This document shows, in pieces, positions 1-5,080 of a stretch of DNA of 5,080 bases. Numbering within the stretch: the stretch's first letter is position 1; every line of letters begins with the position of its first letter. The stretch lies in contig JAJXSQ010000196.1 of NCBI GenBank assembly GCA_021784495.1, positions 1 through 5,080 of the forward strand, written 5' to 3'. This stretch comes from Myxococcales bacterium (GTDB lineage: Bacteria; Myxococcota; Myxococcia; Myxococcales; Anaeromyxobacteraceae). The notes beneath the pieces were generated by a model. The model saw only the letters and a program-made list of their open reading frames with translations, searched no databases and was not told where the DNA came from. The position numbers and the translations under genes are program-made.

Positions 1-703
1 GCGGGGCGACGTAGCGGTCCACCCACCAGGCGAGGCCGGCCTTCGCGGTCGCGGTGGCCAGGGTGAGCCGGGCGAGCGTCAGGTGGTCGCGCGCGCCGCG
101 GTAGGCCAGGTGGAAGAGGAGCGCGAAAACCGCCAGGTGCAGGAGCGGCCGCACCTGGATGATCGCCCAGGCGGGGTTGCCGCCGGTGGCCAGCCCCACC
201 ACCGTCGCGTAGGCGACGCCGGCGAGGAAGACGGCGAAGGCTCCGCGGAGCACCCCGGCCATCGGCTCCGCGCCGCGGGTGTCGCGATCGTCGCCGGTCG
301 CCCGGCGCCAGACCCCCACCGCCACCAGGAGGAGGACGAGCGCCTCCGAGCCGCTCACCTTGAGCCCCCTGATGGGGACGAACCGGTCGAGGTCGTCGCG
401 CAGGAGATCGCCGAGGACGGCGAGCGGCGAGTGCCACTCCCCCTGGGCGTCGTCGGAGAGGTCGAGCGTCAGGGTGAGCGCCAGGAGGGCCGTCGTCGAC
501 CAGCGCAGCGGCAGGACGGAGAGGGTCCAGACCAGCGCGAGGACGAGGACCGGGGCGGCCGCGAGGAGCGGGCTCCCGCCCCGCGCGGCGATCCCGGCGG
601 TCGCGACCCCCGCCGCCGCGACGAGCGCGACGGTCCCGGCGCGCGACCGCCCGGCCGGCGCGGCGATCGGGGCGATCGACGCCGCGGTGGCGGTCCCGCT
701 CAT
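1..703 (-). CDS. Putative Wzy-type polysaccharide polymerase / O-antigen-ligase-like membrane protein, partial (N-terminal 234 codons)
   Basis: The reading frame opens with ATG at 703-701 and stays open for 234 codons to the left edge, so the C-terminus is missing. The visible part is a multi-pass inner-membrane protein. Hydrophobic stretches lie at about residues 23-40, 45-65, 69-80, 119-132, 151-173 and 187-201. A hydrophilic segment (about 81-115, rich in Asp) separates the third and fourth. The stretch around 179-190 (WAIIQVRPLLHL) resembles the region before the large periplasmic loop of O-antigen-ligase/polymerase family proteins; this is recognition from memory, not an alignment. The start ATG overlaps the stop of the upstream co-polymerase gene (ATGA), and only a weak ribosome site is visible, so translation is probably coupled. 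The position after flippase and co-polymerase genes fits a Wzy polymerase joining repeat units in the periplasm. An O-antigen ligase or another multi-pass export protein is possible. The diagnostic loop and its Arg/His residues lie outside the window. Confidence 0.72.
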   Translation of the reverse strand, partial: MSGTATAASIAPIAAPAGRSRAGTVALVAAAGVATAGIAARGGSPLLAAAPVLVLALVWTLSVLPLRWSTTALLALTLTLDLSDDAQGEWHSPLAVLGDLLRDDLDRFVPIRGLKVSGSEALVLLLVAVGVWRRATGDDRDTRGAEPMAGVLRGAFAVFLAGVAYATVVGLATGGNPAWAIIQVRPLLHLAVFALLFHLAYRGARDHLTLARLTLATATAKAGLAWWVDRYVAP

Positions 704-2205
704 GCACGGGGCTCGGCGAGCACGCGGACCCCGACGAGCCGCTCGATCTGCCAGCGCTCGAGCACCCGCCCCGAGCGCGCGTCGACCAGCACCGCGGCGA
801 AGATCCCGACGAGGAGGCCGCCGAGGAGGCCGGCGGCGAGGACCAGCGGCGGCTTCGGCCGGATCGGCTTCTTGGGGAGGATGGGCGGGGTGATCACCGA
901 GTACCGGTACTTGAAGGCGGCCTTCACCGTGTCGAGATCGACGCGCGCGCCCTGGATGCGGTCGAGCATGTCGGTGTACTGGCGCAGCAGCTGGCGGAGC
1001 TGCCCCCGCTCGTACTCCAGGCGGGGATCGACGTTGCGGAGATCGTCGGGGCCCGGCGCCAGCTCGCGCTCGGTCACCGCCGGGACCGGCACCAGCTCGC
1101 GCGCCGCCCTGCCCAGCGTGCCGCCGCGGCTCACGATGTCCTTCTCCAGGTTGGAGACGTCGTCCTGGAGCTGGTTGATCTGCGGGGAGGGGCCGGAGAG
1201 CGCCTCCAGGTTCTGGCGGGCCGCCACCACGTCCGGGTGCTGCTCGGCGTAGACGGCCTGCAGCTTGGCGAGCTGCGCCTGCTGCTCGACGAGCCGCTGC
1301 TGGCGGAACTCGAGGAGGTCGGCGAGGGTCCGGCGCTTCACGGCGAGCATCGCCCGCAGCCCGGCCACCTCGTCGGAGTCGGCGGCCCGCGGCGCCACCG
1401 CCGCCGCGCCCCGCGGCGCCGCGCGAGGGCCGGGGTGGCCGTAGAGCGCCTCCTTGGCGCGGAGCTCGTCGACGCCCTGGTCGATCTGCCGCTTCATCTT
1501 CGCCGCGTGGACCTCGAGGATGGCGATGGTCTCGCCCACCATCGCCGCCTCCTGCGAGTGGCGGATGTCGAGGAAGTTGTTGAGCGCCGCCTGCACCATC
1601 TGGTAGGCGATGTCCCGGTTCGACCACTCGAAGGTGATGGTCACCACCCCGTCGGCCCCCACGTCGACCCAGAGCCGGTCCTGCAGGGTGTCGACCAGGT
1701 CCTCGAGCAGCTCGTCCTTCGACTTCGGGGTGCCGACGCGGTCGCGCAGCCACTGCCAGGCGCGCACCGCCGGCGCCCGGGTCGCCAGGTACTTGTCGAC
1801 GAAGTCGGTCTGGCGGCACAGGGCCACGAGGTTGTCCCGGCGCAGCACCGTCTCGCGCGCCGCGCGCGACGGGGTGTCCCAGTCGAAGGGCCGCGGCATG
1901 AGCGGGTTGGAGAGGGTCCACATCACCGGGTTCTTCTGCGCGAGGAGGCGGGCCTGCACCTGCCACCGGCTCGGCAGGAGCCAGAGCGACGACGCGGCGG
2001 CGGCGAGGACGAGGAGCGCCGTCGCGCCGGCGAGCCAGCGGTGGCGTCGCACCGACCGGAGCGTGAAGCCGACCGCGTCGCGCACCAGCGCGTAGTCGAA
2101 GAGGTCGTCGGGCAGGTGGGGCCGCAGGGACGGGTCACCGGCCGCCGGCGCCGGCGCGGTCGCGCCGGGATCGCCCTGGGGCCGCGGGAAGGGGGAGAGG
2201 GTCAC
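700..2205 (-). CDS. Wzz/GumC-like polysaccharide co-polymerase (chain-length determinant), without kinase domain
   Basis: This 501-residue protein has the polysaccharide co-polymerase layout. A Pro/Ala-rich cytoplasmic tail (1-35) leads to a first membrane helix (about 57-77). A periplasmic alpha/beta domain follows (about 80-210), then long helical, coiled-coil-prone segments (about 215-255 and 279-337). A proline-rich motif (440-453, PPILPKKPIRPKPP) sits directly before the second membrane helix (454-474). The segment near 318-336 (VYAEQHPDVVAARQNLEAL) and the RYSVITPP stretch are typical of GumC/Wzz proteins. The family sits in the inner membrane, contacts the polymerase and sets chain length, often together with an outer-membrane exporter. 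After the second helix only about 27 residues remain, with no Walker motifs and no Tyr-rich tail, so this is not a fused Wzc-type tyrosine kinase. The start is GTG at 2205-2203, supported by GGAG five bases upstream and a GTGA overlap with the preceding small gene. Residues 256-278 are an Ala/Pro/Gly-rich linker interrupting the coiled coil. The family call is firm; the polymer made is unknown. Confidence 0.92.
   Translation of the reverse strand: MTLSPFPRPQGDPGATAPAPAAGDPSLRPHLPDDLFDYALVRDAVGFTLRSVRRHRWLAGATALLVLAAAASSLWLLPSRWQVQARLLAQKNPVMWTLSNPLMPRPFDWDTPSRAARETVLRRDNLVALCRQTDFVDKYLATRAPAVRAWQWLRDRVGTPKSKDELLEDLVDTLQDRLWVDVGADGVVTITFEWSNRDIAYQMVQAALNNFLDIRHSQEAAMVGETIAILEVHAAKMKRQIDQGVDELRAKEALYGHPGPRAAPRGAAAVAPRAADSDEVAGLRAMLAVKRRTLADLLEFRQQRLVEQQAQLAKLQAVYAEQHPDVVAARQNLEALSGPSPQINQLQDDVSNLEKDIVSRGGTLGRAARELVPVPAVTERELAPGPDDLRNVDPRLEYERGQLRQLLRQYTDMLDRIQGARVDLDTVKAAFKYRYSVITPPILPKKPIRPKPPLVLAAGLLGGLLVGIFAAVLVDARSGRVLERWQIERLVGVRVLAEPRA
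1372..1440 (-). repeat. Ala/Pro-rich linker with in-register 11-bp direct repeat inside the co-polymerase gene
   Basis: CCCGCGGCGCC occurs at 1386-1396 and again at 1410-1420, an offset of 24 bases or exactly eight codons. In the protein this gives Ala-Pro-Arg at residues 263-265 and again at 271-273, inside a low-complexity Ala/Pro/Gly stretch (256-278) that breaks the predicted coiled coil. The arrangement suggests past duplication of a short segment without loss of frame. Confidence 0.5.
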
Positions 2206-2387
2206 CAGAGCTCCGGCTTGTAGTGCGTCGCGTAGACGAGCGTGAGCAGCGCCACCCAGACCACGTCGAAGAGGAGCAGGGCGAGGAGCGCCCGCCCGAG
2301 ACCGCGGCGCGGCGTCGGCGCGCGGGCGCCCGCGACCGGGGCGGCCACGGTCGCGATCAGGATCGAGCTCAGGATGAGCTTTCCCAT
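2202..2387 (-). CDS. Small two-helix membrane protein of unknown function, 61 aa
   Basis: I do not recognise a family. ATG at 2387-2385 is preceded by a good ribosome site (GGAG, seven-base spacer), and the frame ends in a TGA that overlaps the GTG start of the co-polymerase gene. Two hydrophobic stretches are visible, at residues 4-21 and 33-53, joined by a short basic loop (22-32, with Arg at 22, 27, 28 and 32). By the positive-inside rule the loop would face the cytoplasm and both ends the periplasm. Alternatively, residues 1-21 could be a signal peptide ending in an Ala-Gly-Ala site, leaving a single-helix mature protein. An Asp (residue 41) lies inside the second helix, and the tail is aromatic (HYKPELW). 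The ribosome site, coupled overlap, matching codon bias and position between flippase and co-polymerase argue that it is a real gene. It might be an accessory subunit of the Wzx/Wzy/Wzz complex, but this is inference only. Confidence 0.8.
   Translation of the reverse strand: MGKLILSSILIATVAAPVAGARAPTPRRGLGRALLALLLFDVVWVALLTLVYATHYKPELW
2211..2214 (-). promoter_or_regulatory. Ribosome binding site of the co-polymerase gene inside the 61-aa gene
   Basis: GGAG on the minus strand lies five bases before the GTG start at 2205 and is embedded in the last codons of the small membrane-protein gene. Together with the GTGA overlap it fixes the GTG start and indicates coupled translation. Confidence 0.7.
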
Positions 2388-2394
2388 GTCGCAG

Positions 2395-2398
2395 CTCC
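2395..2398 (-). promoter_or_regulatory. Ribosome binding site of the 61-aa protein gene
   Basis: GGAG on the minus strand lies seven bases before ATG at 2387. It is the best-placed site in the window, and it is important because it supports translation of a gene too small to identify by similarity. Confidence 0.75.
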
Positions 2399-2436
2399 GT
2401 CCATCGTCGGACGCTCCATCATAGCCCCCGCGCCGC

Positions 2437-3984
2437 TCAAGCGGAGCCCCCTCGCTCGCCCGGGGGCGCCGCGGCGGTCCGGGCGCCGCCGCGCCGGCGG
2501 CGCACCGTGGCGACGATGAGCGCGAGGTCGTCGCGGCTCACCAGGCCGAGCGCGTACACGAGCGCGGCGTACACGCCGACGGCCAGGGGCAGGCCGATGG
2601 CCGGGTGGAGGGAGGAGAGCCCCTCGCCGGCCAGCAGCGCGCCCGCCCCGGCGGCGAGGGTCCGCGCCAGGTCCCCGAGGACGTGCCGGTTCACGGTGCC
2701 GTGGGGGATGATGGCGAGCGCCGCGGCCCCCATCACCGTCTCCGCGGCGATCTCGGCGAGCTCCACCCCGAGGCCGCCGTTGCCGAACCGCGCCTCGCAC
2801 CAGGGCACGAGCAGGATGTCGAGGACGGTGCCGATCACCACCGCGGCCACCTTCACCGCCGAGAAGCGGCGCTCGCGGCCGGCGGCCATGATCGCCATGC
2901 CGAGGAGCACGTCGACGAAGTAGAGGAAGATCACCGGCGCCGAAAGACGCAGGATGGCGATGGCCGGCGAGAAGTGGGCGCGCCCGAAGACCAGGCCGAT
3001 CGCCAGGTCGGCGAAGAGCCAGGTGCCGACGCCGGCCAGCATGCCGAGCACCAGGATCGGCCGGAGCGCGGCGCGCACCTCGACGCGGAACGCCTCCGGG
3101 TCGGCCGCGAGCCGGGAGAGGCGCGGGTAGGAGGCGGTGGCGAGGATGGTGGCCGGCGCGATGAGCGTGCCGATGAAGTTCCGGGCGGCGGCGTACCAGC
3201 CGACCGAGCGCGGCGACGCGAGCCGCGCCAGGACCAGCGAGTCGACGTAGGTCTGGCCGTAGGCGGCGAGCGACATGGTCAGGATCGGGAGGCCGCCCCA
3301 GAAGAGCGCGCGGACGGTGGCGAGGTCGACGGTGAGGCGCGGCAGCCGCCGGCGGCGGTAGATGGCCGCGCCGATGACCAGCGCGACGACCGCCGCCGCG
3401 CCCTGCGCGGCGATCACCGACCCGAGGCCGCCGCCGAGGGCGAGGGCCGGCAGCGCCACGGCGACGGTGAGGATCTTGGCGCTCACCGTGACGGTGGCGT
3501 CGTCGTCCATCCGCTCCACGGCGCGGAAGACGAGCCCGTGCGCCCGGGCGAGGCCGAGCGGCGTCATGGCCGCGATCAGCACGGCGCCCAGCGCCAGGGT
3601 CCGCGCCGGATAGCCGAGCGCCCAGGCGATCCCGATGGCGAAGGCCCCGGCGAGGAACGGCGTCGCCGTCCGCCAGATCACCGTGGCGCCGAGCCAGCGC
3701 CCCGCGTCGGCCGGGCTGCGGGCCACGTCCCGGACGACCTGCGGGGGCCCCCAGTCGACGAAGACGAACACGAACGTGGCGATGGAGGTGATGAGGTAAT
3801 AGACGCCGAAGTCGGCCGCGCCGAGCCTCCGGCCGAGCGCCGCGCTCAGGACGATGGCCAGCGCGGTGGTGATCGCCTGGCCGACGACCAGCCAGAAGGC
3901 GTTCCTCGCCACCCCCTCGCGGTGGGCGGTCGCGGCGGAGGAGGGGGGGGCGATGGCCTCGGATGTGTTGGACACTCCCCCCAA
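2437..3984 (-). CDS. wzx: Wzx-like polysaccharide flippase (MATE/MOP superfamily, oligosaccharide-lipid translocase)
   Basis: The product is an integral inner-membrane protein of about 515 residues with alternating hydrophobic segments, probably 12-14 helices, which is the usual size for Wzx flippases. Its start is diagnostic: after a short polar tail come RNAFWLVVGQ, then LGRRLGAADFGVYYL and a GPPQVVRDVAR segment, the LGxxxFGxY...RxxAR pattern of the polysaccharide-biosynthesis (RfbX/Wzx) family. A strongly basic, Ala-rich tail (RRRRGGARTA) ends the protein. The family flips undecaprenyl-linked repeat units from cytoplasm to periplasm. The start is uncertain because no ATG is present. I chose TTG at 3984-3982, which has GGGAG eight bases upstream (3993-3997). 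Alternatives are TTG at 4011, nine codons longer, and GTG at 3975, three codons shorter with its G-run placed too close. The conserved part begins well after all of these. A run of eight C on the coding strand (3943-3950) lies in the non-conserved tail. The gene leads the minus-strand unit and ends 49 bases before the small membrane-protein gene. Confidence 0.9.
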   Translation of the reverse strand: MGGVSNTSEAIAPPSSAATAHREGVARNAFWLVVGQAITTALAIVLSAALGRRLGAADFGVYYLITSIATFVFVFVDWGPPQVVRDVARSPADAGRWLGATVIWRTATPFLAGAFAIGIAWALGYPARTLALGAVLIAAMTPLGLARAHGLVFRAVERMDDDATVTVSAKILTVAVALPALALGGGLGSVIAAQGAAAVVALVIGAAIYRRRRLPRLTVDLATVRALFWGGLPILTMSLAAYGQTYVDSLVLARLASPRSVGWYAAARNFIGTLIAPATILATASYPRLSRLAADPEAFRVEVRAALRPILVLGMLAGVGTWLFADLAIGLVFGRAHFSPAIAILRLSAPVIFLYFVDVLLGMAIMAAGRERRFSAVKVAAVVIGTVLDILLVPWCEARFGNGGLGVELAEIAAETVMGAAALAIIPHGTVNRHVLGDLARTLAAGAGALLAGEGLSSLHPAIGLPLAVGVYAALVYALGLVSRDDLALIVATVRRRRGGARTAAAPPGERGGSA

Positions 3985-3992
3985 GGTCTGGA

Positions 3993-3997
3993 CTCCC
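3993..3997 (-). promoter_or_regulatory. Ribosome binding site favouring the TTG start of the flippase gene
   Basis: On the minus strand GGGAG lies eight bases before TTG at 3984-3982. The competing starts are less well placed: TTG at 4011 has its nearest G-rich run about 12 bases away, and GTG at 3975 directly abuts a GGGGGGA run. This site therefore decides the start chosen, but without homologue alignment the choice remains moderate. Confidence 0.5.
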
Positions 3998-4032
3998 GGC
4001 CCGGAAGTCAAGGCGCGTCACCGTCCCCCGTT

Positions 4033-4057
4033 CGCCGGACAGGCGTGCGTTCCGGCG
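4033..4057. promoter_or_regulatory. Inverted repeat in the divergent control region, possible operator
   Basis: CGCCGGA (4033-4039) and its exact reverse complement TCCGGCG (4051-4057) are separated by 11 bases, giving a centre-to-centre distance of 18 bases. The repeat lies just upstream of the TAGAAT element, spanning where a -35 box would be, and between two divergent units. That is a suitable position for a dimeric regulator controlling one or both. In such G+C-rich sequence a 7-bp dyad can arise by chance, so the call is tentative. Confidence 0.35.
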
Positions 4058-4067
4058 GCGCCGTCCC

Positions 4068-4073
4068 TAGAAT
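4068..4073 (+). promoter_or_regulatory. Candidate -10 element for the glycosyltransferase gene
   Basis: TAGAAT matches five of six positions of the bacterial vegetative -10 consensus and is conspicuous in this G+C-rich stretch. It would place transcript initiation near 4080 and give a leader of about 50 bases before ATG at 4130. No good -35 hexamer is present at 16-18 bases upstream (the region reads GTGCGT), so the promoter may be activator-dependent or the match may be chance. Confidence 0.4.
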
Positions 4074-4074
4074 G

Positions 4075-4115
4075 GCGGCGCGCCGCGGCGGCCCGCCTCG
4101 CGGGACCGGCGCCGG
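4075..4115 (+). other. G+C-rich dyads in the glycosyltransferase leader
   Basis: Three back-to-back dyads occupy the predicted leader: a perfect 12-bp palindrome GCGGCGCGCCGC (4075-4086), a 5-bp stem with a three-base loop CCCGC-CTC-GCGGG (4092-4104), and the 10-bp palindrome CCGGCGCCGG (4106-4115). They would fold stably in RNA and could limit access to the weak ribosome site at 4122-4125. There is no U-tract, so none looks like a terminator. No known riboswitch is recognised. Confidence 0.3.
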
Positions 4116-4129
4116 ATCACCGGGGACGA

Positions 4130-5080
4130 ATGAACTGGCTCGAAGCGCTCGAGATCGCGCTGCTCCTGGCGGCCTGGCCCGTCGACCTGGCGGGGCTCTA
4201 CCTCCTCCTCCTCGCGCTCGCCTCGCGGCGCGGCCGCCCGACGACGGCGGCGCGCCGCCTGCGCTTCGACCTGGTCGTCCCGGCCCACGACGAGGAGCGC
4301 GGCGTCGCGGGCACGGTCGCGAGCCTCCTCGCGGTCGACTGGCCGGCGGAGCGGCGCCGCGTCGTGGTGGTCGCCGACAACTGCGCCGACGCCACCGCCG
4401 AGCGGGCGCGGGAGGCCGGCGCCACCGTGCTCGTCCGCGCCGATCCCGCGCGGCGGGGGAAGGGGTACGCCCTGGCGCACGCCTTCGCCTGGAGCCTCGC
4501 CGAGGGGGTGGCCGACGCGGTGGTGGTCGTCGACGCCGACGCGCGGGTCACTCCCAACCTGCTCGCCGCCTTCGCGGCCCGGCTCGAGGCCGGGGCGGAC
4601 GCGGTCCAGGCCGACGACGCCGTCGGCAACCCGGAGGCCGGGTGGCGGCCGGCGCTCATGGCGCTCGCCTTCGTCCTCTTCAACACCCTGCGCTCGCTCG
4701 GGCGGGACCGGCTCGGCTGCTCGGTGGGGCTGCGGGGCACCGGCATGTGCCTCTCGTCGCGGGTGCTGCGGGAGGTCCCCCACGAGGCGGTCTCCGAGGT
4801 CGAGGACCTCGAGTACGGCCTGCGCCTCGGCGAGGCCGGCCACCGCGTGCGCTTCGCCGGCGAGGCCCGGGTCCTGTCGGACGTGGTGGTGGGGGCGTCG
4901 GCCTCGGCGATCCAGCGGCGGCGCTGGGAGGGGGGGCGGCGGCGCCTGGCGCGCCGGCACGGCTGGCGGCTGCTCCGGAGCGGCCTCGCCGCCGGCGACC
5001 GGGTCCGGGTCGATCTCGGCCTCGACCTCCTGGTCCCGCCGCTCGCGACGCTCGGGGCGCTCGCCGCGCTGGGCGCGGCC
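4130..5080 (+). CDS. Membrane-anchored family 2 glycosyltransferase with QxxRW motif, partial (N-terminal 317 codons)
   Basis: ATG at 4130-4132 opens a frame that stays open to the right edge, so the C-terminus is missing. A hydrophobic helix (residues about 9-31) anchors the N-terminus. The GT-A catalytic domain follows, with VVPAHDEE (49-56), VVADNCADATAERA (80-93), RRGKGYALAHAF (108-119), the metal/nucleotide-binding DAD (135-137), the acceptor-site region GTGMCLSSRVL (203-213), the ED pair with the likely catalytic base (EVEDLEYGLRL, Glu225-Asp226), and QRRRW (262-266). Family knowledge: such enzymes transfer a sugar from a nucleotide-sugar donor at the cytoplasmic membrane face. QxxRW is typical of cellulose-, hyaluronan- and chitin-synthase-like GT2 enzymes but also occurs in non-processive relatives. 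Hydrophobic sequence resumes at about 298-317, presumably the first of several C-terminal helices. The gene is transcribed away from the flippase unit. It may add a sugar to the repeat unit, or it may make a separate polymer. Substrate cannot be read from the sequence. The ribosome site is weak (GGGG, 4122-4125). No standard name can be assigned. Confidence 0.92.
   Translation, partial: MNWLEALEIALLLAAWPVDLAGLYLLLLALASRRGRPTTAARRLRFDLVVPAHDEERGVAGTVASLLAVDWPAERRRVVVVADNCADATAERAREAGATVLVRADPARRGKGYALAHAFAWSLAEGVADAVVVVDADARVTPNLLAAFAARLEAGADAVQADDAVGNPEAGWRPALMALAFVLFNTLRSLGRDRLGCSVGLRGTGMCLSSRVLREVPHEAVSEVEDLEYGLRLGEAGHRVRFAGEARVLSDVVVGASASAIQRRRWEGGRRRLARRHGWRLLRSGLAAGDRVRVDLGLDLLVPPLATLGALAALGAA

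Noticed and set aside
83..1252. 389-codon open frame on the plus strand
   Set aside because: It lies antisense to the polymerase and co-polymerase genes, has low-complexity Arg/Glu/Gly-rich sequence, and has no family features.
1237..2223. 328-codon open frame on the plus strand
   Set aside because: It is antisense to the well-supported co-polymerase gene and its product is repetitive Val/Arg/His/Glu-rich sequence.
2388..2424. Upstream ATG codons that might extend the 61-aa gene
   Set aside because: They are in a different frame from ATG 2387, and only ATG 2387 has a well-spaced GGAG.
2388..2436. TATGAT hexamer on the minus strand as an internal promoter before the 61-aa gene
   Set aside because: No acceptable -35 lies at 16-18 bases. 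The nearest TTGAGC is only 11 bases away. The 49-base gap is consistent with simple operon readthrough.
2369..4021. 550-codon open frame on the minus strand overlapping the flippase in another frame
   Set aside because: Its product is Arg/Gly/Pro/His-rich without any domain pattern, while the other frame has clear flippase helices. It is a by-product of the high G+C content.
4075..4115. Leader dyads as an intrinsic terminator
   Set aside because: There is no U-tract after any stem, and an open glycosyltransferase frame follows directly.
4930..4936. Run of seven G in the glycosyltransferase gene as a frameshift
   Set aside because: The frame and the conserved QRRRW motif before it, and the hydrophobic segment after it, remain in the same frame to the window edge.
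4067..4960. 297-codon open frame on the minus strand
   Set aside because: It is antisense to the glycosyltransferase, whose motifs are unambiguous, and it has Pro/Arg/Gly-rich low-complexity sequence.

Overview
The window is about 70% or more G+C. Its codons strongly favour G/C third positions, with CTC and CTG for Leu, GAG for Glu and GTC for Val. This base composition, together with the type of locus, suggests a high-GC Myxococcota such as Anaeromyxobacter. That placement is an inference from composition and gene style; no taxonomic marker gene is present. No tRNA, rRNA, CRISPR array, transposase or integrase is visible.

The content is part of a surface-polysaccharide export and assembly locus of the Wzx/Wzy type. 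On the minus strand, read from right to left, four genes form a tight transcription unit. They are a multi-pass Wzx-like flippase (about 3984 to 2437), a 61-residue membrane protein of unknown function (2387-2202), a Wzz/GumC-like polysaccharide co-polymerase (2205-700), and a multi-pass membrane protein that is probably the Wzy polymerase or an O-antigen-ligase-like protein (703 to beyond position 1, truncated). The last three genes are joined by 4-base start/stop overlaps (GTGA and ATGA), which indicates translational coupling.

On the plus strand, starting at 4130 and running off the right edge, is a divergently transcribed membrane-anchored family 2 glycosyltransferase with the D, DxD, ED and QxxRW motifs. 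A region of roughly 120-145 bases between the two units holds a 7-bp inverted repeat, a TAGAAT -10-like hexamer facing the glycosyltransferase, and several short G+C-rich dyads. This is probably the shared control region.

A plausible joint role follows from family knowledge. The glycosyltransferase helps build a lipid-linked repeat unit, the flippase moves it across the inner membrane, the polymerase joins units in the periplasm, and the Wzz-like protein sets chain length and links to export. The Wzz-like protein has no attached tyrosine-kinase domain, so any kinase partner would be encoded elsewhere. The least explained element is the small two-helix protein translated between flippase and co-polymerase. 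Coding sequence fills almost the whole window, and the long open frames antisense to or overlapping these genes are composition artefacts.
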